DNA of 64,000 nucleotides from an uncultured Collinsella sp. (GCA_958413895.1 CATYVQ010000010.1:43462-107461); one strand, 5' to 3'; positions 1 through 13,928 are shown, counted from the first letter of the stretch. Numbers and translations: made by a program. The notes: generated by a model from the letters alone, not told the origin.

Positions 1-65
1 AAACTTCGCGAAGCCCAGTTTCCGAGAGAAAGTGTCCGGCTCCCGCCCCGGCCGGCCAGGTCACA

Positions 66-3380
<3,315 letters not shown>

Positions 3381-3381
3381 G

Positions 3382-4821
3382 TTAGTTCTCCTCGGTCTCG
3401 GTCGCGGCGGTCTCGGCGAAATTCCAGCCGGCCAGGCGGTCCTTCGCGGTGTCGATGTCCAGGTAGTTCTCCTCGCCGTCCATGAGTCGCGTAAAGGCGG
3501 TAAAGAGATAGTGGGCATCGGTGGGGCCAGGCGAGGCCTCGGGGTGGTACTGGACCGAGAAGCACGGGGCGTCGAGCAGCTGGATGCCCTCGGCGGTGCC
3601 GTCGTTGAGGTTCACATGTGTCAGGCGAATGCGGCCAAAGCGCTCGTTCATCACGACCGGCGCGATTCCGCGGCGCACCCAGACGCGCAGATCTCCATCG
3701 GCCGCATGCTCGGTCTCGCCGCCGGAAAGCTCGGGGACAAGCTTGCCCAAGCTGGGGAACAGCAGGCCAAAGCCATGGTTTTGCGCGGTGATCTCCACGC
3801 GACGGCTTACCAGGTTCATGACCGGCTGGTTGCCACCGCGGTGGCCGAACTTAAGCTTTTCCATCTGGGCGCCGCAGGCCAGACTGATCATCTGATGACC
3901 CAGGCAAATGCCAAAGACCGGCACCTTGCCGATCAGCTGCTGCACCTGCTCGTAGGTCTCCACCACGGCATCGGGGTCGCCGGGCCCGTTGGATAAAAAG
4001 ACGCCATCGGGATTCATGTCGAGCACCTGCTGGGCGGGCGTATCCCACGGCACGACGGTAAGGTCGCAGCCGGCGCGGACGAGGCCCTCCAGAATGCCGC
4101 GCTTGACGCCGCAGTCGTAGGCGACCACTTTGTGTCGGGCAGGAGCGGCAGGGGCAAGCGCAAAGTCATGCGTAGCGGGCAGGTCGGCAGCTGCAAACTC
4201 GTGAGGCGCGGGGCAACTCACGGTCTTGACCAGATTCTCGCCCACCAGCGTCGGCGCTGCGGCCAGACGCTCGGCAAGCTCATCGACGTCGAAGATCTCG
4301 GTCGAGATAATGCCCATCTTGGAACCATTGTCGCGCAGATGGCGCACCAGAGCGCGGGTGTCGACACCCTCGATAGCGACGATGCCGCGAGCGCGCAGGT
4401 ACTCCGGCACGCTGACGGCCGAGCGCCAGTTAGAAGGCGTGGCGCACATGTCGCGAACGATCATGCCGCGCATGGCCGGAGCGCTCGCAGGGCGCACGGC
4501 GTCGCCGGGGAAGGCCGACTGGACGTCGGTCTCGTCGATACCGTAGTTGCCGATCTGCGGATAGGTCATGGTTACGATTTGGCCGGCATAACTCGGGTCG
4601 GTCATGACCTCAAAGTAGCCCTCGAGCGAGGTGTTGAAGCAGACTTCGCCGGTCGCGGTGCCCTCGGCGCCGCATGCACGTCCATAAAAAATGGTCCCAT
4701 CCTCAAGATACAGGATGCAGGGACCGCAGGTGCCCTTGCTGGTTTTGGCCAGCATACGCTGGCAAAGCTCGCTGGGCGCGAAGGTGCGGGCGGCAGCGCC
4801 CGCGGTATGGTTGTTCGCCAT
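3382..4821 (-). CDS. carA: Carbamoyl-phosphate synthase small subunit, extended form
   Basis: Glutamine amidotransferase subunit that releases ammonia for CarB. The class I triad is visible: Cys near residue 305 in FGICLGHQM, and His/Glu near 426-428 in QYHPEA. At 479 residues it is about 100 longer than typical CarA. The extra length sits in an N-terminal tail of about 35 residues before the conserved CILYLEDGTIFYG, an insertion of roughly 30 residues between NHGFG and THVNLNDGT, and a Glu/Thr-rich C-terminal tail. The ATG at 4821 has a good AAGGAG site and is preferred over the in-frame ATG 21 bases upstream. First gene of carA-carB. Confidence 0.95.
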   Translation of the reverse strand: MANNHTAGAAARTFAPSELCQRMLAKTSKGTCGPCILYLEDGTIFYGRACGAEGTATGEVCFNTSLEGYFEVMTDPSYAGQIVTMTYPQIGNYGIDETDVQSAFPGDAVRPASAPAMRGMIVRDMCATPSNWRSAVSVPEYLRARGIVAIEGVDTRALVRHLRDNGSKMGIISTEIFDVDELAERLAAAPTLVGENLVKTVSCPAPHEFAAADLPATHDFALAPAAPARHKVVAYDCGVKRGILEGLVRAGCDLTVVPWDTPAQQVLDMNPDGVFLSNGPGDPDAVVETYEQVQQLIGKVPVFGICLGHQMISLACGAQMEKLKFGHRGGNQPVMNLVSRRVEITAQNHGFGLLFPSLGKLVPELSGGETEHAADGDLRVWVRRGIAPVVMNERFGRIRLTHVNLNDGTAEGIQLLDAPCFSVQYHPEASPGPTDAHYLFTAFTRLMDGEENYLDIDTAKDRLAGWNFAETAATETEEN

Positions 4822-4981
4822 AATTCTCCTTCCCGGTCTCACAGGACCGGCTTAAAGGTGTGTAGTTAGGCCTCGCGGTATTGTAACCGCAAGCATGCCT
4901 CATGGCGTTAATTTCATCGAAATGTTTACGAAATGATAATTATGACTTTCTATGCATAATGATTTTTTAATCCCCGTCCCA
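4822..4981 (-). promoter_or_regulatory. carAB upstream region with hairpin beside the ribosome binding site
   Basis: The leader carries an inverted repeat CCGGTC/GACCGG (4835-4853) directly upstream of the carA ribosome binding site, and an AT-rich stretch at about 4910-4970 that probably holds the promoter. No clear PyrR loop or arginine-repressor box could be recognised. The assignment is positional. Confidence 0.4.
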
Positions 4982-5022
4982 GAAAAATCATCCCGCGGGG
5001 CTTGTGGCTCACGCGGGATGAT
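4982..5022 (-). terminator. Rho-independent terminator
   Basis: Perfect 11-bp stem (ATCATCCCGCG against CGCGGGATGAT) followed on the minus strand by a T run. It ends the exporter/membrane-protein operon. Confidence 0.85.
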
Positions 5023-5028
5023 GGCGTC

Positions 5029-5994
5029 TTACTTTTTCTTGTCCTGTTCCAGCAGATCGGACGGCGTTCGGTCGGGCTTGCCGCCGCGGAAAATCTCGCG
5101 GCCATGCAGACGATGCTCCAGGTCACGTTCGGCCTTTTCCTCGTCAATCTTGGTCTGGCTCACCACCGGGTCCTCAATCAACGACGACACCGAGTTCACC
5201 TGCTTCTGAATGCGCTCGGCGATGGTGTCATCCATACTCACGATGCGCATCTTCCAGTCGATATTCGTGGCGTTGGATGAGCTCTTGGTCCACACGAACG
5301 TCAGGATGGCGCTCTGGTGGCCCTGGGCGGGAAACATGCCAAAGAAGGAATCGTGCTGAATGTTGCTATCCTCGTCGATATAGGCGTGAACGTTATACAC
5401 CACGCGGTCGATCTTATCGTTGAGCAGCGCGTTGGTCGCAAGCGCCGCGGCCTGAATCTGCCCGTTGGACAGCAGCTCGAGCTCGTTGGCAGACGATGTG
5501 TCCAACACCGTCACCTCGACCGTGCCCGTACGCTCATCGGCTTCATCGACAGTAAAGTCGAGCGGGAACTGCGTAAAGCCGTTGCCCCACTCAAGGCCGC
5601 CCTTCAGCGCCGTCGAAACGGTATCGACCGAAACGCTCTCGGACAGGTTGGCGGTGTTCAGACGACGCATCACGCCGTAGCCAATCTGCATGCCCACGAT
5701 CAGTACCAAAATACCGATGACCACGGCCATCGCGGTCTTCGTAATGGTATGGCTCACCTGCGAGCCCGACGGATCGTCCTCGGACAGCGGGTCGATATGT
5801 TTTGCCTGGCTCGCGCGATCCTCGCTGCGCAGCTGCGCCAGCGCCGCTTTGTCACCGCGCTTGGCCGCAGCCTCCTTCTCACGCATGCGCTCGGTTCGCT
5901 TTTTGGCAAGCGTGGGATCCAAGACACCAGATGCATCGATTTCGGAGAATAACTCCGTCACTTCTTCCGGAGTCAAAGGGTTCTTGTCAGCCAT
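5029..5994 (-). CDS. Single-pass membrane protein of unknown function
   Basis: I do not recognise a named family. The 321-residue product has a charged cytoplasmic N-terminal region of about 85 residues (Lys/Glu/Arg-rich, possibly coiled-coil), one transmembrane helix at about 87-109, then a predicted extracytoplasmic domain of roughly 190 residues with alternating hydrophobic strands, and a charged tail ending QDKKK. The ATG has an AGGAAG site. It starts 19 bases after the ABC exporter stop on the same strand and is followed by a terminator, so it is probably co-transcribed with the exporter. A role with the transporter is only inferred from position. Confidence 0.8.
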   Translation of the reverse strand: MADKNPLTPEEVTELFSEIDASGVLDPTLAKKRTERMREKEAAAKRGDKAALAQLRSEDRASQAKHIDPLSEDDPSGSQVSHTITKTAMAVVIGILVLIVGMQIGYGVMRRLNTANLSESVSVDTVSTALKGGLEWGNGFTQFPLDFTVDEADERTGTVEVTVLDTSSANELELLSNGQIQAAALATNALLNDKIDRVVYNVHAYIDEDSNIQHDSFFGMFPAQGHQSAILTFVWTKSSSNATNIDWKMRIVSMDDTIAERIQKQVNSVSSLIEDPVVSQTKIDEEKAERDLEHRLHGREIFRGGKPDRTPSDLLEQDKKK

Positions 5995-6013
5995 AAACTT
6001 CCTGTCATATCAA

Positions 6014-7786
6014 TCAGTCGAGCTCGTGCGCACGCGCACCTTCGAACTGCATTCGATAGTAACGGGCATAGGTGCCGCCACGGGCGAGAAGCTCCTCGTG
6101 CGTGCCACGCTCCACAACGCGACCATGCTCAACGGTCGCAATCTCGTCGGCATGCTTAATGGTAGAAAGACGGTGGGCGATGATAATCGTGGTGCGGCCG
6201 CGTGCCAGCTCTTCGAGCGACTCCTGCACCGCCTCCTCGCTCTCGTTATCCAAAGCACTCGTCGCCTCGTCCAAAATCAGAATCTTGGGGTTCTTGAGAA
6301 ACACGCGCGCGATGGCAACACGCTGCTTCTGTCCGCCCGAAAGACGGCTGCCACGCTCGCCCACCACGGTGTCGTAGCCCTGTGGAAGCGACTCGATAAA
6401 GGCATCGATGTTGGCGCGACGGGCGGCCTCGGCGATCTCTTCTGCCGTAGCACCCGGCTTGCCGTAGGCGATGTTCTCGCCAATCGTACCGTCAAACAGA
6501 TAGACATCCTGCTGCACCAAGCCGATGGCGCGACGCAGGCTCTGCTGCGTCACATCACGCACGTCCTGGCCGTCGATGCTAATGGATCCGGCAGCCACGT
6601 CATAAAAGCGCGGCAGCAGCGAACAGGTCGTGGACTTGCCACCGCCCGAAGGACCAACCAAAGCGATGGTCTGCCCGGGCTTGATGGACAGGTCCATATG
6701 GTCGATAACGGGACGCTCGTCGGCATCGCCCTCGCCCAGCTCAACATCCTCGTAGTTAAAGCACACGTCGTGATAATCCACGGCGCCGGCAGTCACCTGC
6801 AGATCCGTAGCGCCCGGCTTGTCCTGGATATCCGGCGCGGTCGAGAGCACCTCGTCCATACGCTTAAAGCCGGCGATAGCCTTCTGATACGTTTCGGCCG
6901 AATTGACGAGTGTCTCGAGCGGCGTGCAGAACAGCGAAATATAGAGTGCAAAGGTCGCCATATCGACCGCCTGCAGCTGTCCCTGGGCGACCAGCCAGCC
7001 GCCCAGCAGCACCACGATCACATAGAGCACACCCGAGAGCAGGCCATACGTCGCGGTATAGACGCCCATGGCGTGATACATGTTCTCCTTGGACGAAAGA
7101 TAGCGATTGTTGGAGGCACGGAACTTGAAGCGTTCGGTCTCCTCATTGGCAAAGCTCTTGACCACGCGCATGCCCGCCAGCGAATCCTGCAGCTGAGCAT
7201 TAATACCGCTGATCTTTTTGCGGTTGTCGCTGAAGACCTCGCGCATGCGCATGTTCTGCCAAAACATGATGACTGCAAACACCACCGTCACCACGGCCAT
7301 GGCAAGCGCCAGCACCGGGGCAATAGCAAAGAGGATCACAAACGAGCCGACGATCTCGATGCCGCAGATGATAATCCACTCGGGCACATGGTGTGCCGCC
7401 TCGCAGATATCGAACAGGTCGTTGACCACGCGGCTCATCATGTCACCCGAACTGTTGCGATCGAAGTACGCAAAGCTAAAGCGCTCGTACTGATCGAACA
7501 GGTCCTCGCGCATCTTGGACTCCATGCGCGCGCCCATCACGTGGCCCCAGTAACTCACAAAGTAGCGACAGGCGCAACGGATGGCATACATCAGTACCAG
7601 GCCAACCGCGATCATACCGAGCGCCTGCATAATCGCAGCCTGACCCTGGGTAAAGAGCCCACCGGTCAGATTGCGCAGAATAATGGGAAACGCCAGGTCA
7701 ATGGCGGCAAGCACCAGGGCACAAACAGTATCGGCAACAAAAAGCCCCATCTGGGGCTTGTAATAAGACAAAAACCTTTTCAGCAT
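6014..7786 (-). CDS. ABC exporter, fused permease and ATPase (MsbA/BmrA type)
   Basis: Half-size exporter with an N-terminal six-helix membrane domain (about residues 15-320) and a C-terminal nucleotide-binding domain. Walker A is GPSGGGKST near 380, the signature LSGGQKQR near 482 and Walker B ILILDEATSALD near 503, followed by a switch histidine in IIAHRLST. It should act as a homodimer in the membrane and export lipids, drugs or peptides; the substrate cannot be read from sequence. The ATG at 7786 has an AAGGTGAT site and fits the family. A second in-frame ATG at 7885 has an even better site and would add 33 non-conserved residues (see findings). Likely operon with the downstream membrane protein. 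Confidence 0.93.
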   Translation of the reverse strand: MLKRFLSYYKPQMGLFVADTVCALVLAAIDLAFPIILRNLTGGLFTQGQAAIMQALGMIAVGLVLMYAIRCACRYFVSYWGHVMGARMESKMREDLFDQYERFSFAYFDRNSSGDMMSRVVNDLFDICEAAHHVPEWIIICGIEIVGSFVILFAIAPVLALAMAVVTVVFAVIMFWQNMRMREVFSDNRKKISGINAQLQDSLAGMRVVKSFANEETERFKFRASNNRYLSSKENMYHAMGVYTATYGLLSGVLYVIVVLLGGWLVAQGQLQAVDMATFALYISLFCTPLETLVNSAETYQKAIAGFKRMDEVLSTAPDIQDKPGATDLQVTAGAVDYHDVCFNYEDVELGEGDADERPVIDHMDLSIKPGQTIALVGPSGGGKSTTCSLLPRFYDVAAGSISIDGQDVRDVTQQSLRRAIGLVQQDVYLFDGTIGENIAYGKPGATAEEIAEAARRANIDAFIESLPQGYDTVVGERGSRLSGGQKQRVAIARVFLKNPKILILDEATSALDNESEEAVQESLEELARGRTTIIIAHRLSTIKHADEIATVEHGRVVERGTHEELLARGGTYARYYRMQFEGARAHELD

Positions 7787-7935
7787 AATCACCTTACGCG
7801 GTTTTACCAAACCGCGTTTCGTCTCGACGCTGCAAGTGCTCCATTTGGACAATCTGGCCTTCAATCGTCGGTCGCGTATATCCATACGCTTCCCTCCTCT
7901 TTTAGGCCACCTTGTCTCAAATGGAGCACTTTCGC
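7787..7935 (-). promoter_or_regulatory. Structured leader of the ABC exporter gene
   Basis: The leader holds a distant inverted repeat (about 7831-7849 and 7912-7931, AGTGCTCCATTTG-type arms) enclosing a strong GAGGAGGG site and ATG at 7885. A perfect hairpin ACGCGGTTT/AAACCGCGT (7795-7816) sits next to the ribosome binding site of the ATG at 7786. A 16-codon frame beginning in the inner arm ends with TAA inside that second site. This is the arrangement of a translated or attenuated leader, but the function is inferred. Confidence 0.5.
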
Positions 7936-7970
7936 TGACTTACACAAACCTACGGGATCATTCCCGCTCG

Positions 7971-8666
7971 TTAAGGATCGGCCCCACCCAAGCGGTGCGC
8001 GATGCTGTCGCAGGCCAAGGCGCCTACGACGGTCTTGGCGTCTTCGATCTTGCCGTCGAGTACGGCGTCGATCAGCTCGTGCAGCGGCACCAGGTCCACG
8101 TTGACAAACTCGTCATCATCGGGGTTGGGCGCATCAAACTCGAGCTTGGTAGCCAAGTAGATGTGGATGATCTCATCGCAAAAACCGCAGGACGTGACAA
8201 TCGACGTCAAAAAGCGAATACGACCAGCCCTAAAGCCCGTCTCCTCATGCAGTTCGCGCTTGGCGCAATCGAGCGGGTCCTCGCCTGGATCGAGCTTGCC
8301 GGCGGGAATCTCGACCGTCACGCGGTCGATGGCGGTGCGGTACTGACGCACCAGTACGATCTTGCCGCTCTCGGTCAGTGCCACAACGGCCGCCGCACCC
8401 GGATGGCGAACGATATCGCGGGCGCTGCGGTGACCGTTGGGCAGCTCAACCTCAAGACGGTGGACGTCGAGGATCTTGCCCTTCCAGGCGCACTCCTCCG
8501 AAAGAATCTTCTCGTGCAGCTCGACATCGTGCGGGTCGTCGTCGCCCAGCACCAGCGCCGGCTCGTCAGCGACCTCGCCGCCAGGCTCGCCCTCGGCGTG
8601 CCCATACATGCGGCTGTCCTCTTCGACGATCTGCGCATCCACGAGCTCTTCGCTCTTCTCGTCCAT
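7971..8666 (-). CDS. NUDIX hydrolase, ADP-ribose pyrophosphatase type
   Basis: Cleaves a nucleoside diphosphate linked to another moiety; the overall shape resembles bacterial ADP-ribose pyrophosphatases. The NUDIX box begins at GKLDPGEDPLDCAKRELHEE, about residues 120-142, with the expected glycine, REL and EE positions. The N-terminal 50 residues are acidic and not conserved. Two ATGs are possible: 8675 directly abuts the only GAGAGG site, so 8666, ten bases from it, is preferred. It lies about 20 bases after purD on the same strand, so both are likely in one transcript. Substrate specificity is not proven. Confidence 0.88.
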   Translation of the reverse strand: MDEKSEELVDAQIVEEDSRMYGHAEGEPGGEVADEPALVLGDDDPHDVELHEKILSEECAWKGKILDVHRLEVELPNGHRSARDIVRHPGAAAVVALTESGKIVLVRQYRTAIDRVTVEIPAGKLDPGEDPLDCAKRELHEETGFRAGRIRFLTSIVTSCGFCDEIIHIYLATKLEFDAPNPDDDEFVNVDLVPLHELIDAVLDGKIEDAKTVVGALACDSIAHRLGGADP

Positions 8667-8687
8667 CCGTCTCATTCCTCTCGGACT

Positions 8688-9992
8688 TTAGGCATCCCAG
8701 GCGTCGCGGCCGCGCAGCGCGCGCAGGCCAATGTCGTGACGCAGGGTCTTGCCCTCAAAATCAATCTTCTCGCAGGCCTCGTAGGCAAGGTTGCGAGCGT
8801 TCTCGAACGTGTCGCCCAGAGCGGTCACGGCAAGCACGCGGCCACCATTGGTCACGAGCTGGCCGTCCACCACGGCAGTGCCCGCGTGATACACGGTCAC
8901 GTTCTCCATGGCCTCGGCATCCTCAATACCGGTGATGACCTTGCCTTTCTCGTAGCTGCCGGGGTAGCCCGCGCTCGTCAGGACAACGGCCACGGCCCAC
9001 TCGTCGCGCCAGTCGAGTTCAATCTGGTCGAGCTCGCAGTTGGCACAAGCCAGCATGACCTCGACCAGGTCGTTCTTAAGGCGCGGCAGCACGACCTGCG
9101 TCTCGGGGTCGCCAAAGCGGGCGTTGAACTCCAACACCTTGGGGCCGGCAGGCGTGAGCATAAAGCCGCCGTACAGGCAGCCGCGGTAGTCGATACCCTC
9201 GGCAGCGAGCTCGGCCACGGTCTGCTCCATGACCTTCACCATGGTGGCGTGCTCCTCGTCAGTCACGATGGGCACCGGGCTGTAGACGCCCATGCCGCCG
9301 GTGTTGGGACCAAGGTCGCCCTCAAGCGCGCGCTTGTGGTCCTGCGAGGTGGCCATGGGGCGCACGGTCTTGCCGTCGGTAAAGGCCAGCAGCGAGCACT
9401 CGGGGCCGGTCAGCATCTCCTCGATGACCACGGTGTTGCCGGCATCGCCAAAGGTGCCGCCAAAACACTCGCGCACGGCCTCCTCGGCCTGCTCAAGTTC
9501 GGTCGCCACGATAACGCCCTTGCCCGCGGCAAGGCCGTCGGCCTTGACGACCAGCGGGGCGCCCTGCTCGCGCACGTAGGCGAGAGCCGAAGCCTCGTCG
9601 GTAAACGAACCATAGGCTGCCGTCGGAATGCCCGCACGCTCCATGAGCTGCTTGGAGAACAGCTTGGAGCCCTCCATCTGGGCACCCTCGGCACCCGGGC
9701 CAAAGCAGGGAATACCCGCCGCGCGTACGGCGTCGGCCACGCCCGCCACGAGCGGAGCCTCGGGGCCAATTACCACGAGTCCGCATCCGTGGCTCTGGGC
9801 AAACGCCGCCACGGCCGCAGGATCGCAGTCGTCGAGAACAACGTTCTCGCCGCAGCTCGCGGTGCCGCCGTTACCCGGCGCAATGTAGAGCTTGCCGGCG
9901 CGCGGTGATGCTGCGAGCTTAGCTGCCAAAGCATGCTCACGGCCGCCGCTGCCCAACAACAGGATGTCGATGGTTTGAGTGTCCGCCTTCAA
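8688..9992 (-). CDS. purD: Phosphoribosylamine-glycine ligase
   Basis: Second step of purine synthesis: ATP-dependent joining of glycine to phosphoribosylamine. The 434-residue protein shows the N-terminal LLLGSGGREHALAAKL motif, the ATP-grasp core with VVKADGLAAGKGV, and LEFNARFGDPETQ near residue 285. The start is a TTG at 9992 placed five bases after a strong GAGGAGG; no ATG is close enough to precede the conserved N-terminus. Upstream is purA, separated by a hairpin, so purD probably has its own promoter; downstream it runs into the NUDIX gene. Confidence 0.96.
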   Translation of the reverse strand: MKADTQTIDILLLGSGGREHALAAKLAASPRAGKLYIAPGNGGTASCGENVVLDDCDPAAVAAFAQSHGCGLVVIGPEAPLVAGVADAVRAAGIPCFGPGAEGAQMEGSKLFSKQLMERAGIPTAAYGSFTDEASALAYVREQGAPLVVKADGLAAGKGVIVATELEQAEEAVRECFGGTFGDAGNTVVIEEMLTGPECSLLAFTDGKTVRPMATSQDHKRALEGDLGPNTGGMGVYSPVPIVTDEEHATMVKVMEQTVAELAAEGIDYRGCLYGGFMLTPAGPKVLEFNARFGDPETQVVLPRLKNDLVEVMLACANCELDQIELDWRDEWAVAVVLTSAGYPGSYEKGKVITGIEDAEAMENVTVYHAGTAVVDGQLVTNGGRVLAVTALGDTFENARNLAYEACEKIDFEGKTLRHDIGLRALRGRDAWDA

Positions 9993-10044
9993 GGGTGCCT
10001 CCTCTATGGATTAACGGCCCGCTCCGCGCGAGCCCTTTGCAAGC

Positions 10045-10090
10045 AAATATACCCCTCGGCCGCCCGCTTGGGCTGCAAAGGGGTATATCG
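10045..10090 (-). terminator. Possible terminator after purA
   Basis: Inverted repeat ATATACCCC/GGGGTATAT with a GC-rich interior just after the purA stop. The following T run is poor, so this could also be a processing or stability hairpin. Confidence 0.45.
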
Positions 10091-10110
10091 CAATAACCAA
10101 ATAGTCCCGA

Positions 10111-11397
<1,287 letters not shown>

Positions 11398-11490
11398 GTT
11401 TACTCCTTACATTCATGGACTGTCTACGCGCCACGCCGGCACGCAGAAGCACAAAACATTCCCAGTATACCCGTGCAACGGGCGCCTGTC

Positions 11491-12882
11491 CTACTCCTCG
11501 GCATGTGCCCCATCAAGCTCATAGAACTTGGTGGATGCCGGCAGGAACATCAGGTCGACGTCGCCGATCGGGCCCGAACGGTTCTTGGCCACGACGATAC
11601 GCGTAACGCCCTCGTCGGGTCGATCGTCGCGCGAGGCTTCGGCCTCGTCGGCGGAGCGGTCCAAGAACATGACGATATCGGCGTCCTGCTCGATAGAGCC
11701 CGATTCACGAAGGTCGGAAAGCTGCGGACGCTTGCCGGTACGGGATTCGACCTGACGCGAGAGCTGCGACAGCGCGATGAGCGGAATCTTGAGCTCCTTG
11801 GCCATGATCTTCAGACCACGCGACATCTCCGAAACCTCGACGGTACGGCTCTCGGAGCGGCGTCCCGGCGGAGGACTCACCAGCTGCAGGTAGTCCAGGA
11901 TGATGATTGCCTTCTCCTTGTTATGGAGCATGCGGCGGCTCTTGGCGCGAATCTCGGTCACTGTGGTGCCGGGCGTATCGTCAATCAGAATATCGAGCTT
12001 GGACAAGGTCTGCGTGGCCTCGTTGATATTGGTCCACTGCTCGGGGCTAATGCGACCCATGCGGAAGTCACTGATCGAGATCATGGCATAGGCGCAAATC
12101 AGACGCTGGGCAATTTCCTTACCCGACATCTCCAGCGAGAAGAAGCCGACGGTATAACCAGCAGCGGCAGCGTTGAGCGCCAGGTTCAGAGCGAACGACG
12201 TCTTACCTACAGCAGGACGGGCGCCGATGATGATGAGCTGGCCCTCGCGAAAACCCATGAGCATGCGGTCGAGTGACGGAAAGCCCGTGGGCACGCCCGC
12301 AGCCTGGCCACCGGCCTGGCACACTTCCTCGGCCTCGTTATAGGCCTCGACCATAAACTCGGTCAACGTCTTGTAGCTCGACTTGACCTCGCGCGCCGTA
12401 ACCTTGAGCAGCTTGCTCTCGGCCAGCTCGACAACCTCTTTGGTGTCGGTGGGGGCGTTATATGCCAGCGCGTTGATCTCGTTGGTGGCGCCGATCAGCT
12501 CGCGCAGCATCGAGTCGCGGCGAACGATGGCGGCATGGTGCTGCCAGTTGACGAGCGACAGGGTCTGACCCATCAACTCCAAAATGTACGCCTCGCCGCC
12601 CACGGCATCGAGCTTGTTGATGCTTCGCAGGTAATCGATCAGCGAGATGGAGTCGATGGGAATGCGGCTGTTGTACATATCGACCATCGCAGTATAGATG
12701 GTCTTATGAATGGGCCGGTAGAAGTCATCGGGCTGCAGCTCGACCTGGGCCTCTTCGACCACCTCGGGCGATAGCAGCATAGCGGCCAGTACATTGGCCT
12801 CTGCATCTTGGTTTTGGGGAAGACCCAACTTTGAGCCGCGGTCCTCGACCGTCAGCCCGGTCTCCCTATCGTCATATGCCAT
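11491..12882 (-). CDS. dnaB: Replicative DNA helicase
   Basis: Hexameric 5'-3' helicase that opens the replication fork. The N-terminal DnaB domain (LPQNQDAEANVLAAMLLS) is followed by a RecA-type motor: Walker A GARPAVGKTS near residue 205, Walker B IIILDYLQL and the conserved LSQLSRQVE. Three ATGs lie within the first five codons; the third, at 12882, has GAGG at correct spacing and is chosen, the others adding only four residues. No intein is apparent. Placement after rplI is the common bacterial order. Confidence 0.96.
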   Translation of the reverse strand: MAYDDRETGLTVEDRGSKLGLPQNQDAEANVLAAMLLSPEVVEEAQVELQPDDFYRPIHKTIYTAMVDMYNSRIPIDSISLIDYLRSINKLDAVGGEAYILELMGQTLSLVNWQHHAAIVRRDSMLRELIGATNEINALAYNAPTDTKEVVELAESKLLKVTAREVKSSYKTLTEFMVEAYNEAEEVCQAGGQAAGVPTGFPSLDRMLMGFREGQLIIIGARPAVGKTSFALNLALNAAAAGYTVGFFSLEMSGKEIAQRLICAYAMISISDFRMGRISPEQWTNINEATQTLSKLDILIDDTPGTTVTEIRAKSRRMLHNKEKAIIILDYLQLVSPPPGRRSESRTVEVSEMSRGLKIMAKELKIPLIALSQLSRQVESRTGKRPQLSDLRESGSIEQDADIVMFLDRSADEAEASRDDRPDEGVTRIVVAKNRSGPIGDVDLMFLPASTKFYELDGAHAEE

Positions 12883-13034
12883 GAGCATCCTCATTCATAT
12901 CGCTTGCGAGCATCCATAGTATCAGCCACGATCCCAAAACGCGCCGCGCGCCGCCAATCATCACCGAACCAAACGGATAAACGGTCCTGTATATAGGACT
13001 TCGACGCAACGTTCACCATGACACTCACTCAGCG

Positions 13035-13074
13035 CAAAAAACAAAAGGGCGCCCTGGTCTCCCAGAGCGCCCTT
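13035..13074 (-). terminator. Terminator of the rpsF-ssb-rpsR-rplI operon
   Basis: Stem AAGGGCGC/GCGCCCTT followed on the minus strand by a T-rich run. It separates rplI from dnaB. Confidence 0.88.
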
Positions 13075-13106
13075 CTTAGAACAAGATTGTTGCGTTGCAG
13101 CAAATG

Positions 13107-13646
13107 CTACTCGGCAGCAGCCTCAGTCTCGACCTCGGCGGTCTCGGCCTCGGCGACCTCAGCGGCCTCCTCGACCTCAGCCTCGGCAGCGAGCTCCTCG
13201 GCGGTAACGCCGACGAGAACGACAACCTCGGCCTTGATCTCGCGGTACAGCGAGATGGCAACGGTGTGGGCACCGGCAACCTTGATGGGCTTACCGAGCT
13301 CGACGCGCTTGCGGTCGATGTCCATACCGAGCTGAGCCTTGATGGCATCAGCGATCATAGCGGCGGTAACGGAGCCAAAGAGGATGCCCTCGTCGCCGAC
13401 CTTGACGTCAACGGTGACCGTCTTGCCCTCGAAGGCAGCCTTGGTCTCGTTGGCGGTAGCCAGACGGACGGCCTCGCGCTTGGCGATGTTGTTGCGACGC
13501 TCGTCAAGCTGCTTGAGGTTGCCCTTGGTGGCGGCAACAGCGAGCTTCTTGGGGAACAGGAAGTTCTCAGCGTAACCCTGAGCGACCTCTACGACGTCAC
13601 CCTCGCCGCCCTTGCCCTTGATCTCATCGAGAAGAATAACCTTCAT
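13107..13646 (-). CDS. rplI: Ribosomal protein bL9 with an acidic tail
   Basis: Large-subunit protein. It begins MKVILLDEIKGKGGEGDVVEV with the classic N-terminal domain, a long linking helix and the C-terminal domain. At 179 residues it exceeds the usual 148-150 because of a C-terminal extension of about 30 residues made almost only of Ala, Glu and Val, an acidic low-complexity tail. Last gene of rpsF-ssb-rpsR-rplI, 15 bases after rpsR, with a terminator behind it. Confidence 0.97.
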   Translation of the reverse strand: MKVILLDEIKGKGGEGDVVEVAQGYAENFLFPKKLAVAATKGNLKQLDERRNNIAKREAVRLATANETKAAFEGKTVTVDVKVGDEGILFGSVTAAMIADAIKAQLGMDIDRKRVELGKPIKVAGAHTVAISLYREIKAEVVVLVGVTAEELAAEAEVEEAAEVAEAETAEVETEAAAE

Positions 13647-13661
13647 GATGCGTCTCCCTTC

Positions 13662-13928
13662 TTAGCCGCGGTCGCGGTTGCCACGAGAGGAAACCACGGG
13701 GACGGTGTACGGCAGGAGAGCCATCTCGCGGGCGCGCTTGATGGCGTTGGCGATGTCATGCTGATGCTGCGTGCAAGCGCCAGTGACGCGACGGGGCTTG
13801 ATCTTGCCACGGTCGGTCATGTACTTACGGAGAAGCTGAGTGTCCTTATAGTCAATGAACTCAGTGTTCTCCTTGCAGAACTGGCAGTACTTACGACGCG
13901 GCTGACGTGCAGAAAAATCATTAGCCAT
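13662..13928 (-). CDS. rpsR: Ribosomal protein bS18
   Basis: Small-subunit protein that pairs with bS6. The 88-residue product has the N-terminal cysteine pair YCQFC and the conserved IDYKDTQLLRKYMTDRGKI core. The ATG at 13928 is chosen because the family starts with a short basic tail before KYCQFC; upstream in-frame codons run into the ssb spacer. Third gene of the operon. Confidence 0.97.
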   Translation of the reverse strand: MANDFSARQPRRKYCQFCKENTEFIDYKDTQLLRKYMTDRGKIKPRRVTGACTQHQHDIANAIKRAREMALLPYTVPVVSSRGNRDRG

